Positions 7,587 to 15,496 are shown, counted from the first letter of the stretch. The stretch is DNA of 32,061 nucleotides from an uncultured bacterium (GCA_903868125.1 CAIPUE010000056.1:1-32061); one strand, 5' to 3'. Program-made: numbers and translations. The notes: a model not told the origin generated them from the sequence alone.

Positions 7587-8699
7587 ATGAAAAAAATTAC
7601 AAAATTAATACCAATTATAATGATAATGAGCTTAATCACAACGATTTTGCCTGTTCAAGCGATAGTTTCTACGGTGAGAATAAAGGACATAGCTCACGTA
7701 AAGGGTGTCAGAGATAACCAAATAGTCGGCTACGGGGTTGTTGTAGGATTGCCTAAAACAGGTGATAATTCTCGTTCAACACAAATAACAAACAAGATGT
7801 TGTTGATGAATTTGGGAACAATAATTGATCAGGAAAACTACATTCAAAAGGGTTCAACAGCAGCAGTTATAGTAACGGCAACTGTTCCTCCTTTTGCAAA
7901 AAACGGTGACAGAATAGACGTAACGGTTTCGACTATGGCGGACTGTAAAAGCTTGGAAGGCGGAGTTTTGGTTCAGACAATTCTAAAAGCCCCAAATGGT
8001 GAAGCTGTAGCGGTTGCTCAAGGGCCTCTTTCTGTCGGAGGAATAAACGTGTCCGAAGGCGGAAATTCTGCAAGAACTGCGATAACAACAACAGGACGGG
8101 TTCCGGGTGGTGCTATAATGGAACGCGACATGGTAACAGATATAGGAGACGACACTTCTTTAACTTTATCAATCGAGGAAGCTGACTATACAATGGTTTC
8201 AAGAATAGCACAAACCATCACAGATATTGTTGCACCAGCTAAAGCCGTTGACGGCAACAGTATCCAAATAACAATTCCCGAAAGATTTTTAAATGACAGA
8301 GTAACTTTCTTGTCAATATTAGAAAACTTAGATGTAAGACCGACCACCGAAAAAGCTAGGATTGTGGTCAACGAAAGAACGGGAACAGTGGTAATCGGAG
8401 CTGATGTAAAACTTTTACCATCTGCTGTCGCACACGGGAATTTAACCGTTACTGTTTCAACGACAAATGAAGTTTCTCAACCGAATGCTTTTGCTCAAGG
8501 TTCAACAGTTGGATTTGCGAATACAGAAATATCTGTAAATAAGAATTCGGGAAGTATCATTGCGATGCCCGCAAACAGTAATCTGAATGATTTAGTTAGG
8601 GCATTAAATTCGATAGGGGTGACGCCGATAGATTTAATTTCTATTCTACAAGCGTTAAAAAGAGCAGGCAGCCTGCAAGCTGAGCTGATTATAATCTAA
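7587..8699 (+). CDS. flgI: Flagellar P-ring protein FlgI
   Basis: The periplasmic P-ring subunit. After a signal peptide ending in LPVQA, the conserved core VRIKDIAHVKGVRDNQIVGYGVVVGL is unmistakable in two blocks (RIKDIAHVKGVR, NQIVGYGVVVGLP). Further conserved segments are IVVNERTGTVVIG and the end, LVRALNSIGVTPIDLISILQ. I place the start at the ATG at 7587, not at a longer in-frame ATG at 7473 inside flgH. Only the downstream start gives a signal peptide, and it has GAGAGG about 10 bases upstream. The resulting 370 residues agree with the family. Confidence 0.95.
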   Translation: MKKITKLIPIIMIMSLITTILPVQAIVSTVRIKDIAHVKGVRDNQIVGYGVVVGLPKTGDNSRSTQITNKMLLMNLGTIIDQENYIQKGSTAAVIVTATVPPFAKNGDRIDVTVSTMADCKSLEGGVLVQTILKAPNGEAVAVAQGPLSVGGINVSEGGNSARTAITTTGRVPGGAIMERDMVTDIGDDTSLTLSIEEADYTMVSRIAQTITDIVAPAKAVDGNSIQITIPERFLNDRVTFLSILENLDVRPTTEKARIVVNERTGTVVIGADVKLLPSAVAHGNLTVTVSTTNEVSQPNAFAQGSTVGFANTEISVNKNSGSIIAMPANSNLNDLVRALNSIGVTPIDLISILQALKRAGSLQAELIII

Positions 8700-8733
8700 A
8701 TAGACGATTAGAACATAGGGGATATATTGTAAA

Positions 8734-9075
8734 ATGAGTTTAATAGGACCATCTACTTATATTTCGGCGATGCCGGAGAATACAATTAATGCTGATCAAC
8801 AAATCTTTAATAGGATTAAAGAATCCGGTTCGGGGAAAGAGCAATTAAAGAAGGTTGCAAAAGAGTTTGAATCGATTTTTATATCGAAAATGTTCTCTAC
8901 CATGGATCAGACCGTTGATAGAGAAGGGGGCATTTTTGGAGATGAAACAAAGTACTTTGATAATTTAAAATCCTACATGTACAACGAATTGGGTAGAGAC
9001 TTGGCAAATAACCCGCATTCATCATTCGGATTTGCAAAACAAATCTACGCACAAATGGAAAAATATGTTAAATAA
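8734..9075 (+). CDS. flgJ: Rod-binding protein FlgJ, N-terminal domain only
   Basis: A 113-residue version of the FlgJ rod-binding (rod cap) domain. The hallmarks are LKKVAKEFESIFISKMFSTM (about 47-66), D-x-REGGIFGDE, and the C-terminal GRDLAN-x-x-SSFGFAKQIY. In gamma-proteobacteria FlgJ carries a C-terminal muramidase. Here that part is absent, and a separate transglycosylase starts the operon instead. The protein has no signal peptide, as expected for a substrate of the flagellar export system. It lies 34 bp after flgI with a GGGG site. Confidence 0.85.
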   Translation: MSLIGPSTYISAMPENTINADQQIFNRIKESGSGKEQLKKVAKEFESIFISKMFSTMDQTVDREGGIFGDETKYFDNLKSYMYNELGRDLANNPHSSFGFAKQIYAQMEKYVK

Positions 9076-9093
9076 TAGGGAGAAGGAACTAAA

Positions 9094-9363
9094 ATGTTAA
9101 ATGCAGTTGGAACATCAAATATTAATCCGGTACAAATGTTTAATGCGGTTAATGCATTCAAATCATCAGGGCAAATACAAGATAATCAAATGCCTGAAGT
9201 TTCTGACGGTATTCAAATTAATGATAACAACATTTTAAAAAATCAAAACATTGATGAAATAAAGCAAGTGGCTCAAAATGTAGGAGAGTCAAATTTATCA
9301 AATGAAGATATTCAATATGGAATTACTTACGGAAGAAGTGTTATAGCAGATTATATGATATAA
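9094..9363 (+). CDS. Small protein of unknown function in the flgM position
   Basis: An 89-residue Asn/Gln-rich, acidic protein that I cannot assign by sequence. It sits 18 bp after flgJ and 20 bp before flgN, where many genomes carry flgM, the anti-sigma28 factor. FlgM proteins are short, disordered N-terminally and helical C-terminally. This protein is polar throughout its first 60 residues and ends in a short conserved-looking block, DIQYGITYGRSVIADYMI. However, it lacks the G-x-Y-x-(V/I)-D pattern I expect in FlgM. A good GGGAGAAGG site precedes the ATG. Either a diverged FlgM or a new flagellar accessory protein fits. Confidence 0.6.
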   Translation: MLNAVGTSNINPVQMFNAVNAFKSSGQIQDNQMPEVSDGIQINDNNILKNQNIDEIKQVAQNVGESNLSNEDIQYGITYGRSVIADYMI

Positions 9364-9383
9364 TACTTTAGGAGAAAAAGATT

Positions 9384-9881
9384 ATGAATGATACGTTACT
9401 TAAATTTAAAGAAGTAGTTGATGAAGAAATTCACGCTTATGAATCGCTTGGAGAACTGTATAAAGTAAAACAATCTATTTTAGTTCAGGGTAAAAGCGAT
9501 GCTCTTTGGGACATTGACGCACAAATTATTAAAAATTCGGATAATATAAAAGAATTAAACAAAAAAAGAAAAGAAATTTCCAAATATTTAGGTAATGAAA
9601 ACCTTACCATATCAGAAATTATCGAACAAGCAAAAGCGGCAAATGATTCGATTGCAGATAAATTGGAATCCCAAAAGACAAAATTAAGAATTTTGGCAAA
9701 TTCTCTGGTATTACAAGAATCTACCAATATGACTCTAGTCCAACACGGGCTTACAATGGTGGGTAAAACTCTTGATATAATAGTCGGAGCTTTACTGCCA
9801 CATTCCAGACAGTACAATAAACTGGGACAAAACATCAGTTGTGACAATAGTTTAGTAAGTTCAGTTATTGAAGAAGCTTAA
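9384..9881 (+). CDS. flgN: FlgN-like flagellar export chaperone
   Basis: A 165-residue, almost entirely helical protein with heptad-like runs (LYKVKQSILVQGKSDALWDI, NIKELNKKRKEISKYLG) and no signal peptide. This is the shape of FlgN, the cytosolic chaperone that delivers FlgK and FlgL to the export gate. The closest family feature is the early segment in which a conserved leucine-rich helix is followed by KQ-x-x-LV-x-G. Its position directly before flgK and flgL is the usual one and carries much of the weight. AGGAGAAAA precedes the ATG. Confidence 0.75.
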   Translation: MNDTLLKFKEVVDEEIHAYESLGELYKVKQSILVQGKSDALWDIDAQIIKNSDNIKELNKKRKEISKYLGNENLTISEIIEQAKAANDSIADKLESQKTKLRILANSLVLQESTNMTLVQHGLTMVGKTLDIIVGALLPHSRQYNKLGQNISCDNSLVSSVIEEA

Positions 9882-9905
9882 TTAAAAACACGGAGAATTA
9901 TCGAT

Positions 9906-11450
9906 ATGACATTAGTATCAAGTATAAACATAGCACATCAGGCTTTATTAGTTAATCAGGCTGCAATAACGGCTGTTTCTAACAATATTTCTAATGTAGA
10001 TACTGAAGGATATTCAAAGTTGGATGTTAATTTAGCTTCTGTAATTAATTACTCTTCATCAGCAGGGAAAGCTATCGGTAGGGCTAATGCTCTTAGCGGG
10101 GTTGAGCTTGTTAATATTGAAAGGGCTTCAAACGCTTATTTGCAAAATTACTATTGGCAGGAAAATTCGAATTATTCTTATTTGGATAAATATACAAATG
10201 TTGCATCTAACGTAGAGAATTTGATGAACGAATTGAAGAATGACGGACTTTCCAGTGCTATGACGAGTTTTTATAAAGCGGCAGACGATCTTAATAGTGA
10301 TCCCAGCGATATTACAGCAAGACAAAGTTATTTATCTGCTGCTGATAATGTTTGTTCAGTGTTCAATAATATTGCAACGGATTTGACTAATTTAAGCCAA
10401 TCTTTGGCTGGGGATCCTAATAATGTAAATTCATTAAGCTCTTCAGAAATTTCAAGCAATGTTGATAATGTAAATAATTTGTTGGATCAAATTGCTAAAG
10501 TTAATTATAACATCATTAAAACCAACTCTAGCGGAAATACTTCATCCGCCCTACTTGATCAAAGGGATACACTAATTAGTAGTTTATCTTTATTGATGCC
10601 TTTAACAGTTACTGCAAACAGTAGTGGGACAGTTAATATTTCACTGGGAGAGCGTGCCTTACTGAAAGGCTCTATAGTGTCGAATTATCTGGAGGTAAAA
10701 ACAGGAGACGCAATTACTCCTGCGATTATAAATATTGTTGGAAAAGCCGGTAATCTGGTAGCTTCTAATGTAAATAGTGAAATAACTGCCGGTAAAATAG
10801 GCGCAATTTTGGATGTTTGTGGTTCTGATGTCACTAAATTCACAATAAGCGGCGTTTTAGATAGTTTAAACACCTTGGCAAGCGAATTTGCGGGTGTACT
10901 GAATAACATTCAAACAGGAGATCCTGCAGGGGATGGTACTACAGGCATGTGTATAGATGGTGCTTCCAAAACTTTGATAGCTGCAACAGAAAATATTTTT
11001 GTTCCAAATGATGGTAGCGGAGTGATTACAGCCTTAAATATTGGTGTGAATTCGGTAATTTCTAATGATCCGTACTTGGTTGCTGCAGCTAGAGTAGATC
11101 TAACTACCGGCGTAGATTATTCACATGCAATAGGAAATAATTCAAACATGACTTTGGTCTTAGATTCTAGAACCACAGATTATGCTGCATTAAATAATAC
11201 GACAATGGGTGATTATTTATCAAATACTGTTTCGAAAGTTGGTACTGATGTAAAAAATCTTAATAACAATTTTACAAGCCAAGATGCGGTACTTAAGGAA
11301 ATAAAAGCTCAACTTTCATCGGCAACGGGCGTAAATTTGGACGAAGAACTTGTTAATTTAATAAAGTATCAACGAGCATATCAGGCAGCAGCAAGAGTTT
11401 TTAGCGTATGTGGCGACCTCATGGCTGAGTTAATAAATTTAGGAAAATAG
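9906..11450 (+). CDS. flgK: Flagellar hook-associated protein 1 FlgK
   Basis: Forms the first hook-filament junction zone. The N-terminal rod/hook motif is NNISNVDTEGYSK (26-38). The N-terminal helix region continues with VELVNIERASNAYLQNYYW and a LSDAL-like stretch ending in ALLDQRDTLISSLSLL (about 216-231), characteristic of FlgK. The C-terminus LDEELVNLIKYQRAYQAAARVFSV is the conserved coiled helix of this superfamily. 514 residues is within the family range. The variable centre is Ser/Asn-rich. It follows flgN and lies 10 bp before flgL. Confidence 0.95.
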   Translation: MTLVSSINIAHQALLVNQAAITAVSNNISNVDTEGYSKLDVNLASVINYSSSAGKAIGRANALSGVELVNIERASNAYLQNYYWQENSNYSYLDKYTNVASNVENLMNELKNDGLSSAMTSFYKAADDLNSDPSDITARQSYLSAADNVCSVFNNIATDLTNLSQSLAGDPNNVNSLSSSEISSNVDNVNNLLDQIAKVNYNIIKTNSSGNTSSALLDQRDTLISSLSLLMPLTVTANSSGTVNISLGERALLKGSIVSNYLEVKTGDAITPAIINIVGKAGNLVASNVNSEITAGKIGAILDVCGSDVTKFTISGVLDSLNTLASEFAGVLNNIQTGDPAGDGTTGMCIDGASKTLIAATENIFVPNDGSGVITALNIGVNSVISNDPYLVAAARVDLTTGVDYSHAIGNNSNMTLVLDSRTTDYAALNNTTMGDYLSNTVSKVGTDVKNLNNNFTSQDAVLKEIKAQLSSATGVNLDEELVNLIKYQRAYQAAARVFSVCGDLMAELINLGK

Positions 11451-11460
11451 AGAGGTAATA

Positions 11461-12387
11461 ATGTATATAAGACCAACCACACTTGGAACAACGAATTTAG
11501 CTTTAAATGATATATTAAGCAGTCAGGCAAAATATAATACGCTCTCAGAGCAATCTTCTTCGGGATTGAAAGTTTCTAAGCCATCAGATGATCCTACCGC
11601 TGCCAAATCTATCTTGGATGTGAATGCAAGTATAAGTCAGTTAAACGGTTATTTAGACAATATAAATGTAACACAAACTGAATTGGACACGCAGGAAAGC
11701 ACTTTATCATCATTGTCGACTTTAATACAACAAGCTGCCGGTTTGGCAACTCAAGCTGCCAATCAAACTTATTCACTAACAGACCTGACTGCTATGAAAT
11801 CACAAATTGATTCAATTTTGAATTCCGTATTAGATTTAGCAAATACCAAATACAACGGGAATTATATATTTTCAGGTACAAATACTTCAACGCAAGCTTA
11901 TACGGTAGATGTGGCCGGAAATATCACTTATAACGGTACCGCTTCCACTGACTCCTATCAAAGATATGTACAAATTTCAGATGGAATATTTGTTCCGATA
12001 AATGCGACAGGGGACCAAGTTTTTGGGTCTTATGATGCTGCAACAAACACAGGAATCGGGCTTATAGGAACGCTTAAGGCTTTAAGTAATGCGATGGGAG
12101 CCGGAAATAATGCCGGAATTAGTGGTAGTTTGGATAATTTATCAAATGATTTAAATACGGCATTGTTTATTCGAACAAAAACCGCGGCGGTCAGCAGTAA
12201 ATTTGAAATGACTACAAATGCCATTAACACCACAGTAACTAATCTTACAAGTTATAAATCGAATTTAGAAGATATAGATTTATCGGCAGTTTTGGCAAAA
12301 TTAGCATCTGCTCAGGTGGCTATGCAGGCTACTATGTCCACAGCATCGAAAACATTATCCGGCTTAAGTCTTTTAAATTATTTATAA
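11461..12387 (+). CDS. flgL: Flagellar hook-associated protein 3 FlgL
   Basis: The second junction protein, homologous to flagellin ends. The N-terminal helix has LSEQSSSGLKVSKPSDDP (28-45), the standard FlgL/flagellin signature, and ends with the mirrored C-terminal helices. A NGNYIFSGTNT motif (about 135-145) is typical of FlgL. It has 308 residues. A GAGAGG site lies 5 bases before the ATG. It is the last gene of the operon; the final A of its stop codon is also the first base of a 7-bp repeat array. No intrinsic terminator with a T-tract is visible afterwards. No flagellin gene is in the window. Confidence 0.95.
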   Translation: MYIRPTTLGTTNLALNDILSSQAKYNTLSEQSSSGLKVSKPSDDPTAAKSILDVNASISQLNGYLDNINVTQTELDTQESTLSSLSTLIQQAAGLATQAANQTYSLTDLTAMKSQIDSILNSVLDLANTKYNGNYIFSGTNTSTQAYTVDVAGNITYNGTASTDSYQRYVQISDGIFVPINATGDQVFGSYDAATNTGIGLIGTLKALSNAMGAGNNAGISGSLDNLSNDLNTALFIRTKTAAVSSKFEMTTNAINTTVTNLTSYKSNLEDIDLSAVLAKLASAQVAMQATMSTASKTLSGLSLLNYL

Positions 12388-12600
12388 AACGGTAAACGGT
12401 AAACGGTAAACGGAAAAAGCCATTCCTCCAGAAAGTAGTGAGTAGGGTGCGGATTCAACCGCACCGTCAATAAGTGCCGAAAAAAAGAAAGTAGGGTGGG
12501 TTCCCTAACCCACCGTCAATAATCCCGAAGAAGTAAAGAGTAAAGGGATTGCGAGAACAGCAAAACCTTTCAACTATTCACCTGTTCAACTAAAAAATAA
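12387..12600. repeat. Composite intergenic repeat after flgL
   Basis: Four AAACGGT units start at the flgL stop (12387-12414; the reverse of the GTTTACC units at 3817). Two hairpin units follow: GTAGGGTGCGG...CCGCACCGTCA (12442-12469, 7-bp stem) and GTAGGGTGGGTT...AACCCACCGTCA (12491-12518, 8-bp stem). Then comes AGTAAAGGGATT-like sequence with GCGAGAACAGCAAAACC (about 12551-12567) and the 8-bp array CCTTTCAA/CTATTCAC/CTGTTCAA (12566-12589). All modules occur elsewhere in the window. Confidence 0.8.
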
Positions 12601-12601
12601 T

Positions 12602-12629
12602 TTGTAATGAACAAAAATTGGGGTATAAT
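12602..12629 (+). promoter_or_regulatory. Predicted promoter of the gene at 12657
   Basis: TTGTAA (12602-12607) and TATAAT (12624-12629) are separated by 16 bp. A GGGGAGA ribosome-binding site follows before the ATG at 12657. A second TATAAT at 12631-12636 has no matching -35. Confidence 0.6.
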
Positions 12630-12656
12630 ATATAATATTAGTCGGGGAGAATTTTA

Positions 12657-13823
12657 ATGTACAAAAAAATATTTGCCAAAATGTTCATAGGCGCTTGCTT
12701 GTTAAGTAATTTGTCAAATATTGGATATTGCGCGACAACCGGCGAAATATTTCAAGGACATGCAGAACAAAGTGATACAAAGCAATCCCAGAGCGAACTT
12801 TTCACGGGCAAAGTTGAAAATTTAGATAGAAAAGATGTACTGAGAATGACTGTTTCTCAAGTACTTGACGGAAGCTTTTCACAAGAAGGCGATGAATTTT
12901 TTGCCGAAGTTACTAATGATGTTTCGGGAGATGGGGGTGTAATAATTCCCGCAGGAACGGTTGCCCATGGGAAGATACAACAAACTTCCGGCGCGAGAAG
13001 GTTAGGGCGTGACGGTTGGTTGAACTTAGATTTTGATTATTTAATGACCCCTGACGGCAGAGAAATTCCAATTGAGGGAAAAATGTCAACAAAGTTGCAT
13101 CCTGTAACAGCGGCAGGGAAAATAGTTGCAACGGATTTAGGTTATACTGCAGTTGGTGGTGTAGTCGGTGGGATTGTGGCATTAAATATGTTGGGACTTG
13201 AAGCTGCGATTGCTTCTCAAGGTTATACGGTGGCAGGTGGTGCCGCGATAGGTGGCGCTATAGGTCTTGGAGCCGCTTTATACCGTAAGGGTAAAGATGT
13301 TTTGATTGCCCCAGGGGATGAAATTCAAGTTAAAATTAATACCTCCGTTCCCTTACCGGTCTACAAAGAAACGGCCTTTTTGCAACATGAGATGCAATGC
13401 GATGGCTTAGAAATAAGAATTAATAATATAACTTACGAAAAAGATCCGTTTGACGAATTAAATACAATAACTATGTCTTTATCAATAAGAAATATGACTA
13501 AAATGACTTTTTCCAGCTTTGATTTGGCGTTAATAAACGATTATAATTCCGTATTTCATCCATCAATTTTTGGAGACACAACATTGATGTTTCAACAAAT
13601 TAAACCGGGAGACAGAGTTGCAGGAAAAATTTCTTTTTCTGTAGATAACGTTAAACGCAGGTTTTGGTTAACTTTTTATGATAGAAAGAATAGAAAACCG
13701 GTTGCAAAAATTTCTGTCGATAACGCATATCGAAAAGTTTCACAAAAAGTAAAAAATCATAATGCAAAAATATTTAAAAAGAAAAATTATTACAAAGAAG
13801 ATGATCCGTTTGATGAAATATAA
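12657..13823 (+). CDS. Secreted or envelope protein with glycine zipper, unknown function
   Basis: A 388-residue protein with an N-terminal signal peptide (KK, a hydrophobic core, cleavage near GYCA-TT). The first half resembles the beta-rich modules of VirB10/TrbI-like or surface-antigen proteins (IPAGTVAHGKIQ, then DYLMTPDGREIPIEG), but the match is weak. Residues about 165-207 form a Gly/Ala-rich hydrophobic hairpin (VGGVVGGIVALNML, GGAAIGGAIGLGAAL) of glycine-zipper type. The C-terminal 130 residues look like an immunoglobulin-like/DUF4352-type domain (ITYEKDPFDELNTITMSLSI, then GDRVAGKISFSV). It ends in a Lys-rich tail. An outer-membrane or periplasmic role is likely; nothing more specific can be said. 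Confidence 0.7.
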   Translation: MYKKIFAKMFIGACLLSNLSNIGYCATTGEIFQGHAEQSDTKQSQSELFTGKVENLDRKDVLRMTVSQVLDGSFSQEGDEFFAEVTNDVSGDGGVIIPAGTVAHGKIQQTSGARRLGRDGWLNLDFDYLMTPDGREIPIEGKMSTKLHPVTAAGKIVATDLGYTAVGGVVGGIVALNMLGLEAAIASQGYTVAGGAAIGGAIGLGAALYRKGKDVLIAPGDEIQVKINTSVPLPVYKETAFLQHEMQCDGLEIRINNITYEKDPFDELNTITMSLSIRNMTKMTFSSFDLALINDYNSVFHPSIFGDTTLMFQQIKPGDRVAGKISFSVDNVKRRFWLTFYDRKNRKPVAKISVDNAYRKVSQKVKNHNAKIFKKKNYYKEDDPFDEI

Positions 13824-13887
13824 AATTGATATTGAGTTGTATTCAAAGTCTGATTTTAAATAAGTTAAACATTGTACAAGCCTTAAA

Positions 13888-14691
13888 TTATTCTACGATT
13901 TCGCCCATGTTTATTTTTTCAATTTTTCCGTCAGGCATGAGTAACAATAATGTTCCATCATTATCAAAACCGTTAAAAATGCCTTGTTGTATTTTATTAA
14001 ATACAGCTATTTTTATATACTTAGGCTTAGGCAGATACTTAGTATTGAGTGTCGAAGCTTGCTCCCCCTCAAGGGGGGAGGGAGTAAGGCAGGACGTTTC
14101 GCTCAAAATTAAAGAAGCTCGTTTTTCATAATCTTCTTTAATGAATACAAACCCATTTATTAAAAATTCGTGATATTGTGCAAAGAAATTTTCAACAAGC
14201 TTTTGCATAAATTCTTGTTTATTAATCATTTGCCCAAGTTCAATATTAACACTCGTTGCAGGGCGATCGATGGTGTTCAGATTTTCACTTGAAGCGTTTA
14301 GGTTAACTCCGATTCCAAGGACAATTCCTTTTAAAATATTCCCTTTTATGACTGTTTCTGCGAGGATTCCGCAGACTTTTTTGCCGTTTAACAAGACATC
14401 GTTGGGCCACTTGATTTGAGGTGATAGCCCTAAATCTTCAAACTGCTTACAAAGAATTACTGACAAATATTGAGTTAAATTCGCATGAACTTCTGAGAGC
14501 CTGTCTGATGGTTTCAGCACAAAAGTCATGTAAATATTCTCACTGCCCAAATCTATCCAAGAACGATTAAAGCGCCCATAGCCGTTTGTTTGCAAATTTG
14601 CGGAAATAACGGTTTTATCCGCCAGCTTTTCAATATTCTTTTTAGAATAAGTGTTTGTCGAATCCAGTTTTTCAAAATTGATTATATTCAT
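13888..14691 (-). CDS. birA: Biotin--[acetyl-CoA-carboxylase] ligase BirA (no DNA-binding domain)
   Basis: Attaches biotin to carboxyl-carrier proteins. The biotin-protein-ligase motifs are present: STNTYSK (11-17), GYGRFNRSW (38-45; here the usual GRGRxGRxW loop is diverged), KWPNDV (94-99), KKVCGILAE (104-112) and GIGVNLN (127-133). It starts directly in the catalytic domain, so it lacks the repressor helix-turn-helix of E. coli BirA. Between about residues 198 and 222 there is an odd insertion (CLTPSPLEGEQAST) encoded by a GC-rich palindrome, joining the catalytic domain to the C-terminal SH3-like domain. No Shine-Dalgarno site is visible. A TATAAT lies 6 bases before the ATG, so the mRNA may be leaderless. 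Confidence 0.9.
   Translation of the reverse strand: MNIINFEKLDSTNTYSKKNIEKLADKTVISANLQTNGYGRFNRSWIDLGSENIYMTFVLKPSDRLSEVHANLTQYLSVILCKQFEDLGLSPQIKWPNDVLLNGKKVCGILAETVIKGNILKGIVLGIGVNLNASSENLNTIDRPATSVNIELGQMINKQEFMQKLVENFFAQYHEFLINGFVFIKEDYEKRASLILSETSCLTPSPLEGEQASTLNTKYLPKPKYIKIAVFNKIQQGIFNGFDNDGTLLLLMPDGKIEKINMGEIVE
14062..14080. repeat. GC-rich palindrome inside birA
   Basis: CTCCCCC (14062-14068) and GGGGGAG (14074-14080) form a 7-bp all-but-one GC stem in a 36% GC-like context. Read in the birA frame it gives SPLEGE. Palindromes of this CTCCCCCTTGAGGGGGAG type are dispersed in many bacterial genomes. Here one lies within the coding frame without breaking it. Confidence 0.6.
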
Positions 14692-14724
14692 AGATAAATT
14701 ATAATTGAAAAAAAATAAATTTAA

Positions 14725-14752
14725 TTGCTATTTTTTTTTTAAGTGCTATAAT
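14725..14752 (+). promoter_or_regulatory. Promoter of the atp operon
   Basis: TTGCTA (14725-14730), 16-bp spacer and TATAAT (14747-14752), with an extended -10 TG at 14744-14745. The spacer contains a run of T. GAGG (14766-14769) is the ribosome-binding site 5 bases before the atpB ATG. The divergent birA -10 (14698-14703) lies close by. Confidence 0.7.
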
Positions 14753-14774
14753 TATTTTTATAGATGAGGATAGT

Positions 14775-15461
14775 ATGAGCGAAGCAGGGCACTGGATAGC
14801 CTCGATAGGCAATTATAGCTTTAACATGGACACTTTGGTAACAATGTGGGTGGCGATGGGATTTCTTGTCGTTTTTGCATTTGTTGCGACCCGCAAATTA
14901 GCTCTTGTTCCATCTAAAATACAGGCGTTCTCGGAGGGTTTAATGGGCTTTTTTTGGGGACTTACCGATTCAATGATTGGGCATGAAGGCAGAAAGCATA
15001 TTCCGCTGGTTGCATCACTCTTTTTGTTTATTGTAACCGCTAACTTGATGGGGCAACTCCCATTGGGATTAATTCATCTAAAGCATGGCGAACTTGCCTC
15101 TGCTACAAATGATATAAATATGACGGCAGCGCTTGCGGTGATTGTTTTAATTTACTATGTCAGCGCAGGATTTGCGAAGAAAAAATTGAAGTTTTTAATA
15201 CACGATTTTAGTTTTGTGGGTATTATTCTTTTCTTGGTTGAAATACTGGAAATGATAACAAGACCTTTAACCTTGGCACTGCGGCTTTTTGGGAATATTT
15301 TGGCAGGCGAAATTTTGATTTCGGCGTTATTGGGAATGTGTGCATATTTATTGCCGTTGCCGATAATGTTTTTTGAACTGCTTGTTGCATGTGTTCAAGC
15401 ACTGGTCTTCACAATGCTAACTGTAGTTTATATATCATCGGCAATATCGGAAGAACATTAA
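14775..15461 (+). CDS. atpB: ATP synthase F0 subunit a
   Basis: The membrane stator half-channel of the F-type ATP synthase. It has 228 residues with about five hydrophobic segments. The essential arginine is R170 in the invariant LTLALRLFGNILAGE, corresponding to E. coli aR210. TANLMGQLP (about 88-96) is the other conserved loop. It is the first gene of the cluster: no atpI (subunit I) precedes it, and birA diverges immediately upstream. 35 bp separate it from atpE. In the cyanobacterial naming scheme the order that follows is a-c-b'-b-delta-alpha-gamma. Confidence 0.95.
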   Translation: MSEAGHWIASIGNYSFNMDTLVTMWVAMGFLVVFAFVATRKLALVPSKIQAFSEGLMGFFWGLTDSMIGHEGRKHIPLVASLFLFIVTANLMGQLPLGLIHLKHGELASATNDINMTAALAVIVLIYYVSAGFAKKKLKFLIHDFSFVGIILFLVEILEMITRPLTLALRLFGNILAGEILISALLGMCAYLLPLPIMFFELLVACVQALVFTMLTVVYISSAISEEH

Positions 15462-15496
15462 AAAATAAAAAGTTAATACAAAAAAGGAGAACAAAA

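Noticed and set aside
12495..12514. Hairpin as terminator of the flagellar operon
   Set aside because: It is followed by GTCAATAAT rather than a T run, and the same unit occurs inside the atp operon.
12693..12701. Lipobox in the protein at 12657 (FIGAC)
   Set aside because: It comes too early, with a Lys in the hydrophobic stretch; a standard signal peptide ending at GYCA fits better.
13826..14131. Plus-strand open frame across the birA C-terminus containing an SPSRGEG-like stretch
   Set aside because: It is antisense to birA and comes from the palindrome; no start signal.
15389..15496. Longer N-terminus for ATP synthase subunit c
   Set aside because: It lies within atpB, and subunit c proteins start just before the first membrane helix; AGGAG precedes 15497.
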